Shown here: piece by piece, positions 10,728 through 23,400 of the stretch
Position numbering within the stretch: position 1 is the first letter of the stretch
How the letters are laid out: each line of letters starts with the position of its first letter
Assembly (NCBI GenBank): GCA_035771175.1
Contig: CM069593.1
Location: 44,204,241 to 44,268,240 of the forward strand
DNA: 64,000 nucleotides
Source of the DNA: Paratinospora sagittata
Taxonomy: Eukaryota > Streptophyta > Magnoliopsida > Ranunculales > Menispermaceae
Direction: 5' to 3'
Notes under the pieces: model-generated
The model's database searches: none
Seen by the model: only the letters and a program-made list of their open reading frames with translations
Told to the model about the DNA's origin: nothing
Translations under genes and position numbers: made by a program

Positions 10728-13700
10728 TGTGGCGACCCCGCACCCCGGACCACCAACCCCTCAGGGAATGGCATGAGGAATGCCGGGACGGGACGCCCGG
10801 TGTAGGCATCTCCGACCACTCCTCAACTCCAGTGAGGTGGTTGAGACCCTACGAGCCTTATCTCAAACAACGACATAATATCAAAAGGTACTAAACAAAA
10901 TTACCCACCGTATTAATCATCGAAGACAAGAGATAGTCCATAAAAATGATCCATAAATAAAATCATAATCCCTACAGTCCATTAAAATTAACATACACAT
11001 AAAGTCCAAAATTGTGGGTACAAATAAAAATCGTCATATGCCCACATGGTCTATCCAACAAATCCCAACTCACCCATACTACAATGTGGTAAGTATTATA
11101 ATTACATAATCCAAAATATAATACTTCATAATTTAAAACACAATTCAATCAAAATGTCTCTCAACTCACATGAGGTTTTGGATTCTCTCGCAGGCAAGGC
11201 CCTCAAGATATAACTACTCCTTTGCCCTTATTTGGGACAGAAAGACCTGAAAGAGGAAAATGAGGGTGAGCCAACGGTGCCCAGTGAATAGAATTCAAAT
11301 ATGCTATCAATACTCATCAATAAATATCATGTATGCATGTCAATGTGTAGCATGATTAAAAGCTCATAACATATAGATATCAAGCATTTATAATAAGTTC
11401 GATGCAAGTAAAAGCTTATCAATTTGGATCCACATTCCACATGCATTGGGTTCCTAGTGCACGTCTATTTCACCGTACCGTTGATCCCAATCATGTTTAT
11501 TTTGGGTTACTAGTGCACGTCTATTTCACCGTACCGTTGACCCCAATCTCTTCCTTTCCTAAAACCCTCCTATGACAAGGCTAAGTCCCCCTATTAGCCA
11601 GAAAGATGGGCTCAACCAAAGTCATAAGGTTTTCTCAAATCAATGCATCATTCAAAACCTTAGAACACATTCATGCTTTCAACATACAATATATAAGTGA
11701 TATGATGACATAAAAGATATAATCATAAATGAAGTCTACTCACAACCAAGCCTCGTGAGAGTATTTAACCACACACGACCACCAAACCGAATCAACCCAA
11801 TCAAGATCCTGAAACATACATCAATATCCTACCATACATCAATTTCTATGTTCAATCACATAGACATTACACATCAACCCTAAATCAGCCCACATATAAA
11901 CAATAGGCCTAAATCCCATCTAATCCCATCATTCAACTCAAATCACATGACTTAGGCCTCTAATGCATAGTTCTCATACATAAACCATTCTATTAATCAA
12001 AAATACTGATTTTTAATTCCTTAGGCATAAACATGCCCAAATTGGGTCACTTGATCACAAGTAGGCCTAACCCATGATATGGTCACAACCACCAAATCAG
12101 TAGCATAATCAACTCTAATCATGCTTAATTAAACATAAGTTGCATCAATTCAATGATTTTAGGCCAAGAGCATCAAAATCCCTAAAATATGAAATTTTCC
12201 ATACTTAGGCCATATTGCCGATTTACACTAGGTCACCATGTTCAGCCATGTATATCACTGATTTTGCATCATGGTTTCATCAACAATGACAACTAGGTCA
12301 ACATAGTTGATATGCAAGCTATTTGGAAAGGTCTAAGTTCATATTTTCAATTTAGGTCTAATACAAGCAACCCTACCAATTCTTCATTTAGTATTATGTT
12401 CAGATGTATCAATCTACCAACAAAAATATGTAATCACAAAATCAACCGTACAGATTGAATTATGTGAAGAAACAAACCTTCTGTCCAAATATCAGCCCAA
12501 TCCAACGGTGGACCAAAAAGATAAGTATCTTTGATGAACAAGTCTCTAATCAGACAATTTCTCCTTTCCTGCTGCGAATACTCAAACTCAGATGACTATA
12601 TCACACAAAATTATTAACGAATAAACATCTCCACCGTACAGAATACATAAGTATCAGTTATAGACTACATACCCAAATTTTATATCCATCCAACGGTAGA
12701 TTGAGGAGTTCTATAAGTTTGAGCGAAACGGCACGAGAAATCTAGACTTTCCGACCAGCTTTGTTTCAGATGTTAGATCTCTCAGAAAAAACCTCTAATC
12801 AAGATCTCCACCGTTAGAATGCAGAAATATCAGTTGTACACTACGTATCAAAATTTTATATCCATCCAACGGTAGATTAAAGAGTTCTAGAAGTTGAGCG
12901 AAATGGCGCTAGAAATCCAGACTTTCCGACCAGCTTTCTTTGAGAGGTTAGATCTCTTAGAAGAAACCTCTGATCAAGATCTCCACCGACCAAAATGAAT
13001 AACCATAAGCTACGAACTTGCTGACAAATTTTGAGCTCAATCTGACCATTTATCCAAAAGATCCAGCTCTTTGATGAAAATGTCGCAGAGATCTTCCTCC
13101 TGCAACTCTCTCATTCTTTCTCTTCTTTTCTTTCTCTTCTTTTTTCCTTTCTCTCCACTCACCTCTTTCTAGCACTTCCTTGATTCCCTCCTCCACTCAC
13201 CTCATTTTCTAGCACATTCTTGGATTCCCTCCTCAACTCACCTCATTTTCTAGCACATTCTTGGATTCTCTCCTCCACTCACCTCACTTTCTAGCACATT
13301 CTTGGATTAGAGAAGTGGGCATGGAACACTTGTCCACTTTCATGCACCAACCTTCACATGTGTTGGTCTCATACTACCCATACCAACCACATGTACTTTA
13401 ACCAATCTCATGCTTCCATGTATTTTAAATGTTCAATCCATTTAATACACCAAATTTTCATTCTTATTTATCCATTTATTCAATCAATGCTAACCCATAT
13501 CAATTCATGGTTTAATGGGCCCATGCATAAATAATAACATATGCATTATACTTTAATTTAACATGACCCATATACAATTTATGATACACATATTTATATA
13601 CATTATCAAGCATCAACTATACAAATATTAAACAACCATCAAACAAACACCAAACATATCAAGGCAACACATAGAGTTTGGGCAAAATGCAATTGGGTTA

Positions 13701-13733
13701 TGGGCTAGATGAAATAATTTTCGGGGCGTCACA
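10728..13733 (-). mobile_element. Solo LTR 1 of a ~3-kb LTR family
   Basis: On the minus strand it runs from TGTGACGCCCCGAAAATT to GGGGTCGCCACA, with the TG...CA ends of an LTR. It is flanked by perfect 5-bp repeats TATTA (10723-10727 and 13734-13738). No reverse transcriptase, gag, primer-binding site or second LTR adjoins it, so it is a solo LTR. The sequence matches the copies at 17375-20426, 30703-33686, 40964-43837 and 51131-53527. Length and ends suit a Ty3/gypsy element (Tekay/Del-like), an inference since no internal region is present. Inside are two ~170-bp repeats carrying a GATCTCCACCG phrase (about 12626-12985) and a variable minisatellite (about 13150-13310). Confidence 0.9.
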
Positions 13734-13738
13734 TATTA

Positions 13739-14252
13739 ACTTTCTTTTTCTCCGATGACTAGTCTCTTCTATGTAAAAGAAATAGAGACGGCAAAAGGTT
13801 TGTTCTCTGCTTCTGCATAGAAGACCTAAATAAGCTGCTTGCCAAAACCAATAGAGTCTAATAGTAGTTATAGGTTCAACCTCAGATCAATTCAATTAAG
13901 CTTTTTTCCATTACATAATATAAATTCATATCACAGTTGATCTCACAAAGTTTTAAATTAACTGTCAGCTACTTAATGTAACCTTTTTTTTTTTTTTTAG
14001 TAATGTTATATGTACGTCGGGTGCCAATGTCATTTTTAGACCCTGACACCCAGGTAGGAGTGTCAATTTGGCCTGAGGCCCATGGACTTGACCCGGCCCA
14101 CTATAAATGACCCGATCCCAAAACTTATTGGACAGGTTTGGGATGACCTAGCTAGGCCCGGCCCGACCCGCTAACCCGATCCAAAGGCCCAGCTCGAAGG
14201 CCCGAAGATTGGGCCCGATTATACATACATACATATTATATATATATATAAC
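13739..14252. other. Spacer with GC-rich MITE fragment and TA repeat
   Basis: No coding sequence. From 14055 to about 14218 lies a GC-rich block with reiterated GGCCC and CCCGACCC motifs, starting TAGGAGTGTCAATTTGGCC. It is related to the block at about 27470-27660 and looks like one end of an old hAT-like MITE. A CATA/TA microsatellite (about 14221-14252) follows and forms the left border of the pararetrovirus copy. Confidence 0.55.
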
Positions 14253-14527
14253 AGTACACAAATACAATGATTCTGGAAATGAAAACTTAAGCTTGGCTAA
14301 ACAATACAATACTGGTTTTCACTCTGAGTTCTAACATACAAATGAACTCTTATTTATAAGCATACTGACACGGACTTAAAACATCTTCAAATCCACGGAC
14401 TTCACTCAGCTTCGAATCCACGGACAGCTGGAAAGAAGAACCGTTGAGCTGGATGGATAAGCTTTAGGAAAAGCAGACATAAAGCAAACACACTATCTGT
14501 ACATAAAGCAAAAATGCTTTCAACTTT

Positions 14528-14719
14528 TCACTGTGGATGTGACGGGGAATCAACATCTTCTGCTGAGTGGGAGACAGATGTGGGGTCAGGCACGTTGGTG
14601 GATGTGCTTGCTGAGTCAGAAGATAAGGAAGAATCTGTCATGATTGATGGACGGAAAGGTGTCTGAAATGGATGCATAGTTCTTGCAGTGGATGATGATG
14701 ATGAAGGTGATGGTGGCAT
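14528..14719 (-). CDS. Possible Ser/Pro-rich ORF at the 3' side of the pararetrovirus
   Basis: A 63-codon open frame is rich in Ser, Thr, Pro and Asp (begins MPPSPSSSSSTARTM) and lies 48 bp after the Arg-rich ORF. No domain is recognisable. It may be the remnant of a second viral frame or a chance frame in the viral terminal region. Confidence 0.25.
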   Translation of the reverse strand: MPPSPSSSSSTARTMHPFQTPFRPSIMTDSSLSSDSASTSTNVPDPTSVSHSAEDVDSPSHPQ

Positions 14720-14767
14720 GACGTCATTGAGAAGTGGCTGGAGTTGGCGTTAAAACATTAGACGAGT

Positions 14768-14941
14768 TCATTGGAGACGATGGAGAACATACAGTCTTGT
14801 GCGAGGGGATGAAAAATACAGATCAATGTTGCTGATACGTTGGAGAATTCTGCGAGCGTCACGAAAGCGACGAAGACGGAGAAGGCGAGCATCTCTGAGG
14901 AAGAGATTGAGGTTAGCGCGAAGATGAGTTTCATCAGCCAT
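14768..14941 (-). CDS. Small arginine-rich viral ORF after the polyprotein
   Basis: A 57-codon frame starts 6 bp after the polyprotein stop (14948-14950). It is strongly basic, with an Arg-rich amphipathic stretch (LRDARLLRLRRFRDARRIL). I do not recognise a family. Copy 2 has a frame of similar placement and basic character (48651-48746), which supports a real gene in the original virus. The protein could bind nucleic acid, but that is only inferred from charge. Confidence 0.45.
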   Translation of the reverse strand: MADETHLRANLNLFLRDARLLRLRRFRDARRILQRISNIDLYFSSPRTRLYVLHRLQ

Positions 14942-14947
14942 GATTAA

Positions 14948-17374
14948 TTATGGAGAAGTGTCACACTGTGTGTCCATGTCTTGCTGGGAATCATCAAAAT
15001 TATCATCTAAATGTTGCCAGTAGTCATGAGAACATTGAAACTCAGCAGGTGGAGGAGAACGAAGACCGAGACAAACTTGATTTTGATATTCTATATCTTG
15101 TTGTTGCTGACAGTCATAAATGTCTTCGTAAGAAAGAGGAGGATCACTGAGTCGTCGTCTTTGAGGAGAAGGACTGGGAGATCGTGCTGGTGGATCATGA
15201 AAATTAGCAGGAGGAGATTCTGGAGACCAAGGTGCAAGATTCTGAATTAATGCATCGAGATGGTCGGATGGAATAAACTCATGTGGACTATGAATACTTG
15301 GTACAACTGTTGGAGCACCATTGATGTCGTTGAGGAAATCTCGTATTCTGGTAAGCACTGGAGGAGTAAGGTTGCAGGAGTAAGTCTGGAACTGTTGGAG
15401 ATAATGTTCTGCAACGAGACCTTGAGGAGAATCAGAAAATGGTTGATAACATATATATACTGCATGCAATCTGGAAGGAGATTGTTGACAAATCTCAGTA
15501 ACATATGTGTGCCATGTTCTTCGTGGAGCGAACAGATCTAAACAACAATCAAGGAGAGATGTATGATGTTGTTGGAAGTAATCCTGTAACTGGGAAGGTA
15601 TGAAGGTTATGGCGATCTTATATAGGCAGGAAATACACCAAATGTACCAGAACAATGTTTCAGAAATATTGGGCCGGAGATGAAATAGAAACAAATAAGG
15701 TCTGGACTGGTTAAATGGATTGCCATGATGAATTTGGGCCGGATTGTCCATAAAATATTTATGGGCATAATAAAACAGATTGTTGCGGGCATATTCTTGG
15801 ACTTCATAGGCAGTTGTAGGATTGGGTAATTCTGGAGGGAAGATTGCACCTATGAGAGGAAAAGAACCAAGAGGATGGATAATTTGAATGGGTTTGGGTC
15901 TTGTTACCAGTTTGGGTTGTAATAATAAAGGTAAAGTGAGGGAGCCAGTGAACAGAGATAATTGGGCCTTATTCTTTTGGATAGGTCGGGATAAGAAATC
16001 TGCTAAAACATTCTTGTTTCCTGGAATATGTTTAACTGTAAAATTGAATTGAGTAAACCATTCCTGGAGTCTAAGAAGTTGAGCAGGAGGAACCATTTTG
16101 TTCTTGAAATCCAGCATCTTTGGAAAAGATGAATTGTCCATCTGAATTTCAAATGTAGTTGGTCTTAAGAAGAAGGAGAACTTCTGTATGCCATATCGAA
16201 CAGCAAGAATTTCCTTAATTGTGATATGGTAATGAAGTTCAGAGTCAGAGAACTTTCCACTGTGGTAGCCACAAATATGATCAACATTATCCTTGTGTTT
16301 AAGAAGAACAGCACCCCAATATAAATCAGAAGCATCTGTTTGGAGTATAAGTTGACCGGAGCTAGGAATAACCAAGGGTGGAGGGTTCTGACATGCTTGT
16401 TTGATAAAAGTCACAGCATCTGTATGACAAGATTGCCACGAAGGGGGATCTTTCTTCAATAAGGCAGATAAAACAGATGTGTAGCGACTAATGTGTGGGA
16501 GAAAAGTTCTGAGATAATTCACCACGCCAAGGAATTGCTGTAATTGCTTGACTGTGAGGTCTGAGTCAGGGAATTTGAGTAATTCAACAGCAATATGAGA
16601 GCCAGGTTGATAGACTCCATTGAAGAATTTCATACCAAGAAATTCTATTTCAGTGGTTTGAATTATACTCTTTTTCTCGGAGAGCATGATGCCATACTAT
16701 TGAGTAATATCCAAAAACTGTGAGAGTAATTGAGTGTGCTCAGCAGTAGTCTTGGAGAATAAAAGTATGTCATCAATGTAGATAAGAACTGTATGCAACA
16801 AAGGTGCATATATTTTTGTCATAGCTTTCTGAAAGAGAGAAGGAGCAACCTTGAGACCGAATGGCATAACTGTCCATTGGTAATGAGCATTGGGTATGCA
16901 GAAAGCTATTTTTGGGCGATCATCAGGGTGGATTCCCAATTGCCAGAAGCCTGCTTTCAGATCAAATTTACTATTAATAGTGGATTCTGAAAGGAGAGCA
17001 AGTTGAGATGAAATTTTTGGAAGAGGAAATTTGTCATCTTTGAGAAAGATATTCAACGGCTTGTAGTTGATTACAAGACGTTTCTTTCCTCGTTTGAGTT
17101 CAACACGTTTATTGACGTAGAATGCTTGACAAGCCCAATCGGACTTGGTAGGTTCAATCAAACCTTGGGATAACAATTCAACACATTCTTGTCGAGCAAG
17201 GGCAAGTTCATCTGGAGGCATGCCAGGATGAATGGCCTTAGTTGGATTGACATCTTCAGTAAGATTGAAGGGTAAATGGACGTAATATGTTGAATTCTTC
17301 CATAGAGGACTTGGATGAGAGAAGTCTCTGTGAGAGTCGCTGAAACAAGACTTAAGCTTATCCTGTAGTGATGG
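14948..17374 (-). pseudogene. Caulimovirid polyprotein, C-terminal part (RT, RNase H, extension)
   Basis: This continues the polyprotein on the other side of the solo LTR. The reverse transcriptase shows KFDLKAGFWQLGI, MPFGLKVAPSLFQ and the catalytic IYIDDILLFS (near 16770). One in-frame TAG (about 16694-16696) interrupts it just after the palm. The next frame (16687-14948) carries the connection and RNase H domain (LQTDASDLYWGAVLL, later IQMDNSSFP, ending with LADFLSRPIQ). About 330 further residues follow with no domain I recognise, containing FYYAHKYFMD, YLFLFHLRP and an acidic, Pro-rich tail. The same extension is recognisable in copy 2 (47391-48646). With the LTR insertion and the stop, no working enzyme is expected. 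Confidence 0.87.
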
Positions 17375-20300
17375 TGTGGCGACCCCGCGCCCCGGACCAC
17401 CAACCCCACAGGGAATGGCATGCGGAATGCCGGGGCGGGACGCCCGGCGTAGGCATCTCCGACCACTCCTCAACTCCCGTGAGGTGGTTGAGACCCTACG
17501 AGCCTTATCTCAAACAACGACATAATATCAAAAGGTACTAAACAAAACTACCCACTGTATTAATCATCAAAGACGAGATAATCCATAAAAATGAACCATA
17601 AATAAAATCATAATTCCTACAGTCCATTAAAAATTGACATACACATAAAGTCCAAAATTGTGGGTACAAATAAAAAAAAACCGTCATGTGCCCACATGGT
17701 CTATCTAGCAAGTCCCAACTCACCCATACTAAAATGTGGTAAGTATTATAATTACATAATCCAAAATATAATACTTCATAATATAAAACACAATTCAATC
17801 AAAATGCCTCTCAACTCACATAGAGGACTTGGATTCTCTCGCAGGCAAGGCCCTCAAGATATGACTACTCCCTTGCCCTTATTCGGGACAGAAGGACCTG
17901 AAAGAGGAAAATGAGGGTGAGCCAACGATGCCCAGTGAATAGAATTCAAATATGCTATCAATACTCATCAATAAAAACCATGTATGCATGTCAATGTGTA
18001 GCATGATTAAAAGCTCATAACATATAGATATCAAGCATTTATAATAAGTTCGATGCAAGTAAAAGTTTATCAATTTGGATCCACATTCCACATGCCTTGG
18101 GTTACTAGTCCACGTCTATTTCGCCGTGCCGTTGATCCCAATCATGTTTACTTGGGTTACTAGTCCACGTCTATTTCATCGTGCCGTTGATCCCAATCAT
18201 TTCCTTCTTAAAACCCTCCTATGACAAGGTCAAGTCCCCCTATTAGCCAGATAGATGGGCCCAACCAAAGTCATAAGGTTTTCTCAAATCAATGCATCAT
18301 TCAAAACATTAGAACACATTCATGCTTTCAACATACAATATATATAAGTGATATGATGACATAAATGATATAATCATAAGTGAAGCCTACTCACCACCAA
18401 GCCTCGCGAGGGTACTTAACCACACACGATCACCAAACCGAATCAACCCAAATCAAGATCCTGAAACATTCATCAATATCCTACCATACATCAATTTCTA
18501 TGCTCAATCACATAGACATTACACATCAACCCTAAATCAGTCCACATATAAACAATAGGCCTAAATCTCATCTAATCCCATCATTCAACTCAAATCACAT
18601 GACTTAGGCCTCTAATGCATAGTTCTCATACATAAACCATTCTATTAATCAAAAATACTGATTTTCAATTCCTTTAGGCATAAACATGCCCAAATTGGGT
18701 CACTTGATCACAAGTAGGCCTAACCCATGATATGGTCACAACCACCAAATCAGTAGCATAATCAACTCTAATCATGCTTAATTAAACATAAGTTGCATCA
18801 ATTCAATGATTCTAGGCCAAAAGCATCAAAAGCCCTAAAATATGAAATTTTCCATACTTAGGCCCTATTGTCGATTTACACTAGGTCACCATGTTCAGCC
18901 ATGTATATCACTGATTTTGCATCATGGGTTCATCAACAATGGCAACTAGGTCAACATAGTTGACATGCAAGCTATTTGAAAAGGTCTAAGTTCATATTCT
19001 AAATGTAGGTTTAATACAAACAACCCTACCAATTCTTCACATGTATTATTCTGTTCAGGTGTATTAATCTACCAATAGAAATATATAATCGCAAAATCCA
19101 CCGTACATATTGAAGTATGTGAAGAAACAAACCTTCTGTCCAAACATCAGCCCAATCCAACGGTGGACCGAAAAGATATGTATCTTTGATGAACAAGTAT
19201 CTAATCAGACAGTTTCTCCTTTCCTGCTGCAAATATCCAAACTCAGATGGCTATATCACACAAAATACTAAACGTATAGACATCTCCACCGTCCAGAATA
19301 CATAAATATCTGTTATAAACGACATACCCAAATTTGATATCCATCCAACGGTAGATTGAGGAGATCTGTAAGTTTGACCGAAACGGCACGAGAAACCCAG
19401 AAATTCCGACCAGCTTCGTTTAAGAGGTTATATCTCTCAGAAAAAGCCTCTAATTAAGATCTCCACCGTTCATAATGTATACATATCCGTTTTAAACTAC
19501 ATACCCAAATTTGGTAGCCATCGAACGGTAGGCTTAGGAGAGCTATAAGTTTGAGCGAAACGGTGCGAGAAATCCAAACTTTCCGACCAGCTTTGTTTGA
19601 GAGGTTAGATCTCTTAGACGAAACCTCTGATCAAGATCTCCACCGACCAGAATGAAGAACCATAAGCTACGAACGTGCTGAAAAAATCTGAGCTCAATCT
19701 GACCGTATATTCCAAAGATCCACCTCTTTGATGGAAACGTCGCAGGGATCTTCCTCCTGCAACTCTCTCCTTCCTTCTCTTCTTCTTTCCTTTCTCTTCT
19801 TTTCTTTCTCTTCTCTTCTTTTCTTTCTCTCCACTCACCTCTTTCTAGCAATTCCTTGATTCCCTCCTTGATTCCCTCCTTGTTTCTCTCCTTATTTTCC
19901 TCCTTGATTCTCTCCTTGATTCTCTCCTTGTTTTCCTCCTTGTTTTCCTCTTTGATTCTCTCCTTGATTCCCTCCTTGATTCCCTCCACTCATTCTAGCA
20001 CTTCCTTGAGGGCATGGGACACTTGTCCACTTTCATGCACCAACCTTCACATGTGTTGGTCTCATACTACCCATACCAATCACATGTATTTTAACCAATT
20101 TCATGCTTCCATTTATTTTAAATGTCCAATCCATTTAATACACCAAATTTTCATTCTCATTTATCCTTTTATTCAATCAATCCTAACCCATATCAATTCA
20201 TGGTTTAATGAGCCCATGCATAAATAATAACATATGCATTATACTTTAATTTAACATGACTCATATACAATTTATGATACATATATTTATATACATTATC

Positions 20301-20426
20301 AAGCATCAACTATACAAACATTAAACAATCATCAAACAAACACCAAACATATCAAGGCAACACGCAAAGTTTGGGCAAAATGCAATTGGGTTATGGGCTA
20401 GATGAAATAATTTTCGGGGCGTCACA
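17375..20426 (-). mobile_element. Solo LTR 2, inserted in the pararetrovirus
   Basis: Same family and orientation as solo LTR 1 (minus-strand ends TGTGACGCCCCG ... GGGGTCGCCACA), 3,052 bp long. Perfect 5-bp target duplications GATGG lie at 17370-17374 and 20427-20431, inside the viral polyprotein between protease and reverse transcriptase. The insertion therefore postdates viral integration. The internal minisatellite (about 19855-20005) is expanded here as 12-bp units related to TCCTTGATTCTC, and two ~170-bp repeats span about 19283-19650. No coding capacity. Confidence 0.93.
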
Positions 20427-23400
20427 GATGGCACATCGAGGATAGCATATAACTTTGGAATAGTAGTATATGGAAGAGTCTGATTCTGATAGGAGATACC
20501 AGTAGGTAAGATTCTTAACTTGGATCTCGAATAGATGTCCATTCCAAATAATATGTCTTTATCGGGAATATCATAGCCGATTATATGAGTCCATATAGTG
20601 AGATTAGGAAAAAACTTCAGACCTATCTTTCTGGAAGTTATCAAATGGGTCTGAAAGATCTCATTATTAGCGGCTTTGAAGGACTCTGTATGAGCTTTCC
20701 AATAATCAGTAGGAAGTATGCGCGGATTCTTCATACTCTTGAATGCGCCAGTGTCAAAGTAAGCAATAACTTTGATCGGATTCTCATACTTAGAAGGGAG
20801 GACTGAAATTTCTGCATATGGCATAACATGAAAAGGAGCTGTAGAAGAAGCAGCAATCATACCTAGATACTGATCATCAAGATCATGATCAGAAGAAGGT
20901 AAAGAGTCATCAGAAGAATAGGCTTGATAGGCAAATAGTGTAGCCTCATCAGGCGAATCTTGTTCTGAAAATAATGATTCAATATCTTGATCATCGTGGA
21001 GAGAGTAAGAATGTTGAATCTGTTGAATAAGATGTTGACTCTTTTTCTTGTCAGGACATTGCTTTGCAAAATGGCCGGGCTTCTTACATATATAACAGCG
21101 AGCAAGTTTAGGAACAGAGGTCCGTCGTTTGAAATAACGAAGACGTCGTTTTTTCTTCCATCGAAATGCTTTAGAAGACTTTTGAGGATTTTTCTTATGG
21201 AAATTCCAAAAAGTCTTATGAGAGTTCTTGGAAGATTTTTTGTGGAATTTAGACTGACCAGAACAGTCACAATCCTTTTTACATCCAATCTCAAGATATT
21301 TCTTATCACAGACATGGGAAGAATTGAATTGAGACTTAGATGTATCCTTGATGATTTTTCTTAGCTCACAAATCTTGTCTATAGCTTCAAGGAGGAGCTG
21401 GAAAATTTCAACAAGAGATAATTGGTCTAGAGGACGACCAGTAGCCAAGAGGAGGCGATTTAACTCAGGATGGAGATCTTTTGGGAGAGAAGCAATAAAA
21501 GTATGCTTTAAATCTGTCTTATCATAACCACCAAGAAGATGATAACGTTGCATCATACGGAGGTAGTGACGATAAAGATCTTTTTTCCGGAGAGAACAAC
21601 ATTTCATGGTAAAATATTCTTGCTTGTATTTTTTCTCGAGAGAGGAAACATCACCAACAAATTCACGGAGAAGCACATGATAGAGGTCAACTATAGAAAG
21701 TTGAGTGAGTTGAAGAACTCGATATTCACCAAGGGAAGTTAACCAATCACGAACAAAACCAGTGCAGCGTGATAGAAAATAAGATATAACTGCAGTAGGT
21801 TGACGGCCAGCGACTTGCTGATTAGACATCCAAGCACCCCAAGAAAGGATTTTGTTGCGCCATTGTTCATAAGGGATGTCATCTAAAGAAAACCAAGGAC
21901 CATTGCCGGACCGGGCATATTGTGGTTGATTGGGATCTGGAGGAGGATCCTGTGGAGGATCAGGAGCTGGAGGCATATCTATTTCTTCATCAAAGGGTTG
22001 CTGGTGAGACGTAGAAGGATCATCTGCCATATGGATTTGGGCAAGTGCAGAGATATCCATTGTCTGAGAATCATAAGAATCAACAAGAGAGGCTTGAGAC
22101 TCAGAAGCAGTGTCATCAGAAGGTGGTTCAACATTCTGATTGTCTTCATCAGATGAATCTAAATTAATAGACTCGAATTGATCAGCTATATCATCAATAG
22201 GAGCAACTTCACAAGGATCTGCATAAGGATAAATAGGATTACTGGGGGGAGGTTGTGATTGCGAGGAGGGTTCAGAGAGTGTGATAGGTGGTATAGGTAT
22301 AGATAAATGTCTAGTAGGTACAAAGGGTGAAGAGAAAAGATGAGCTTTTCCTTTGTCACCAAAAACTGGTCTAGGACGTTGTGGAGCTGGTATGGAGGGT
22401 GACGAGACTGGGGTAGTTAGTAGAGGAGTTGGAAACGGAGGAGGTACCGAGAAACTAGGTACACTAGATGGGTATGGTGAAGAAGAGGTTTCACGAGATC
22501 TGGCTAACATTAGGGTTTGTATAAAGGTAGACTGAGCATCGGTTCTAGTGCTAGGTGGAGGTAGCACAGGTGGAGGTGTAGGCATAGATGAAGGAAAAGA
22601 AGACTTAAATATAGACATAGGATAGGTTTCTGGAAAACTTGGAGGTTTCTGAAACTTGTGAAGATCAGCAGTAACATAAATAAGTTGTTCCTTTAATTGA
22701 CGAATCTCACGTTCAGCTGCATCAAATTGAGGTCCGCTAATATTATGGTGTAAATAATACCGGAGAAGAGTATCCAGTTCATTGAGCTTTGCAGTGAGTT
22801 CAGCATAATATTTTTGACTAATAGCGGCCTGAATATCTGTATTCTGTACTAAACTGGAAGTGGTAGAAGAAAGACTGTGCAGTTGTTCATCAATTTTTTG
22901 TAAATAACCATTCTGAACAAGAGCATTTTTGGTTTGCCAGTTCAATACTTCTTCGGCGGGAGTGATGGGTTTAGGAGTCCCATCAGCACGAACTTCAGTA
23001 GACTGAGTAAATGGTTTTGCCGTAGTCTGATAAGTAGGATCTTGAACTCTTGTAAGAGGGGGAAAATCTGTATCATAGGATCCAACCGGAAAACATGGAG
23101 GAACAAAGGGAGCTGCTAGAGGAGCAGGCGGTTCTGGATGATGTCGGTGGTAAGAGCGGCAAGGAGATAAAACTGGTTTCTTCTTGTTCTTCTTACGATG
23201 GCGAATATAATCGTCATCAAAGCGACAATCATCATAATAATATTCCATGTCATCAGCACAAGGACAACCAGGTTTACACATCTCAGGAGCACAATCCCAT
23301 ATAAAGTGTCCATCAACATGGGAATGATAGAGGACAGATCCATCTGCTTGAAAAGAATGGAGAGGAGGATCTTCGACTGGTTCATGAGTAGAAACGGGCT

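Noticed and set aside
14950..15541. Plus-strand open frames over the viral RNase H/extension region
   Set aside because: They are antisense shadows of the pararetrovirus polyprotein.
19543..20227. Lys/Glu-rich and Ile/Leu/Ser-rich frames over the minisatellite (also at 30902-31373)
   Set aside because: They are translations of the LTR minisatellite (GATTCTCTCCTT units) in two directions, not genes.
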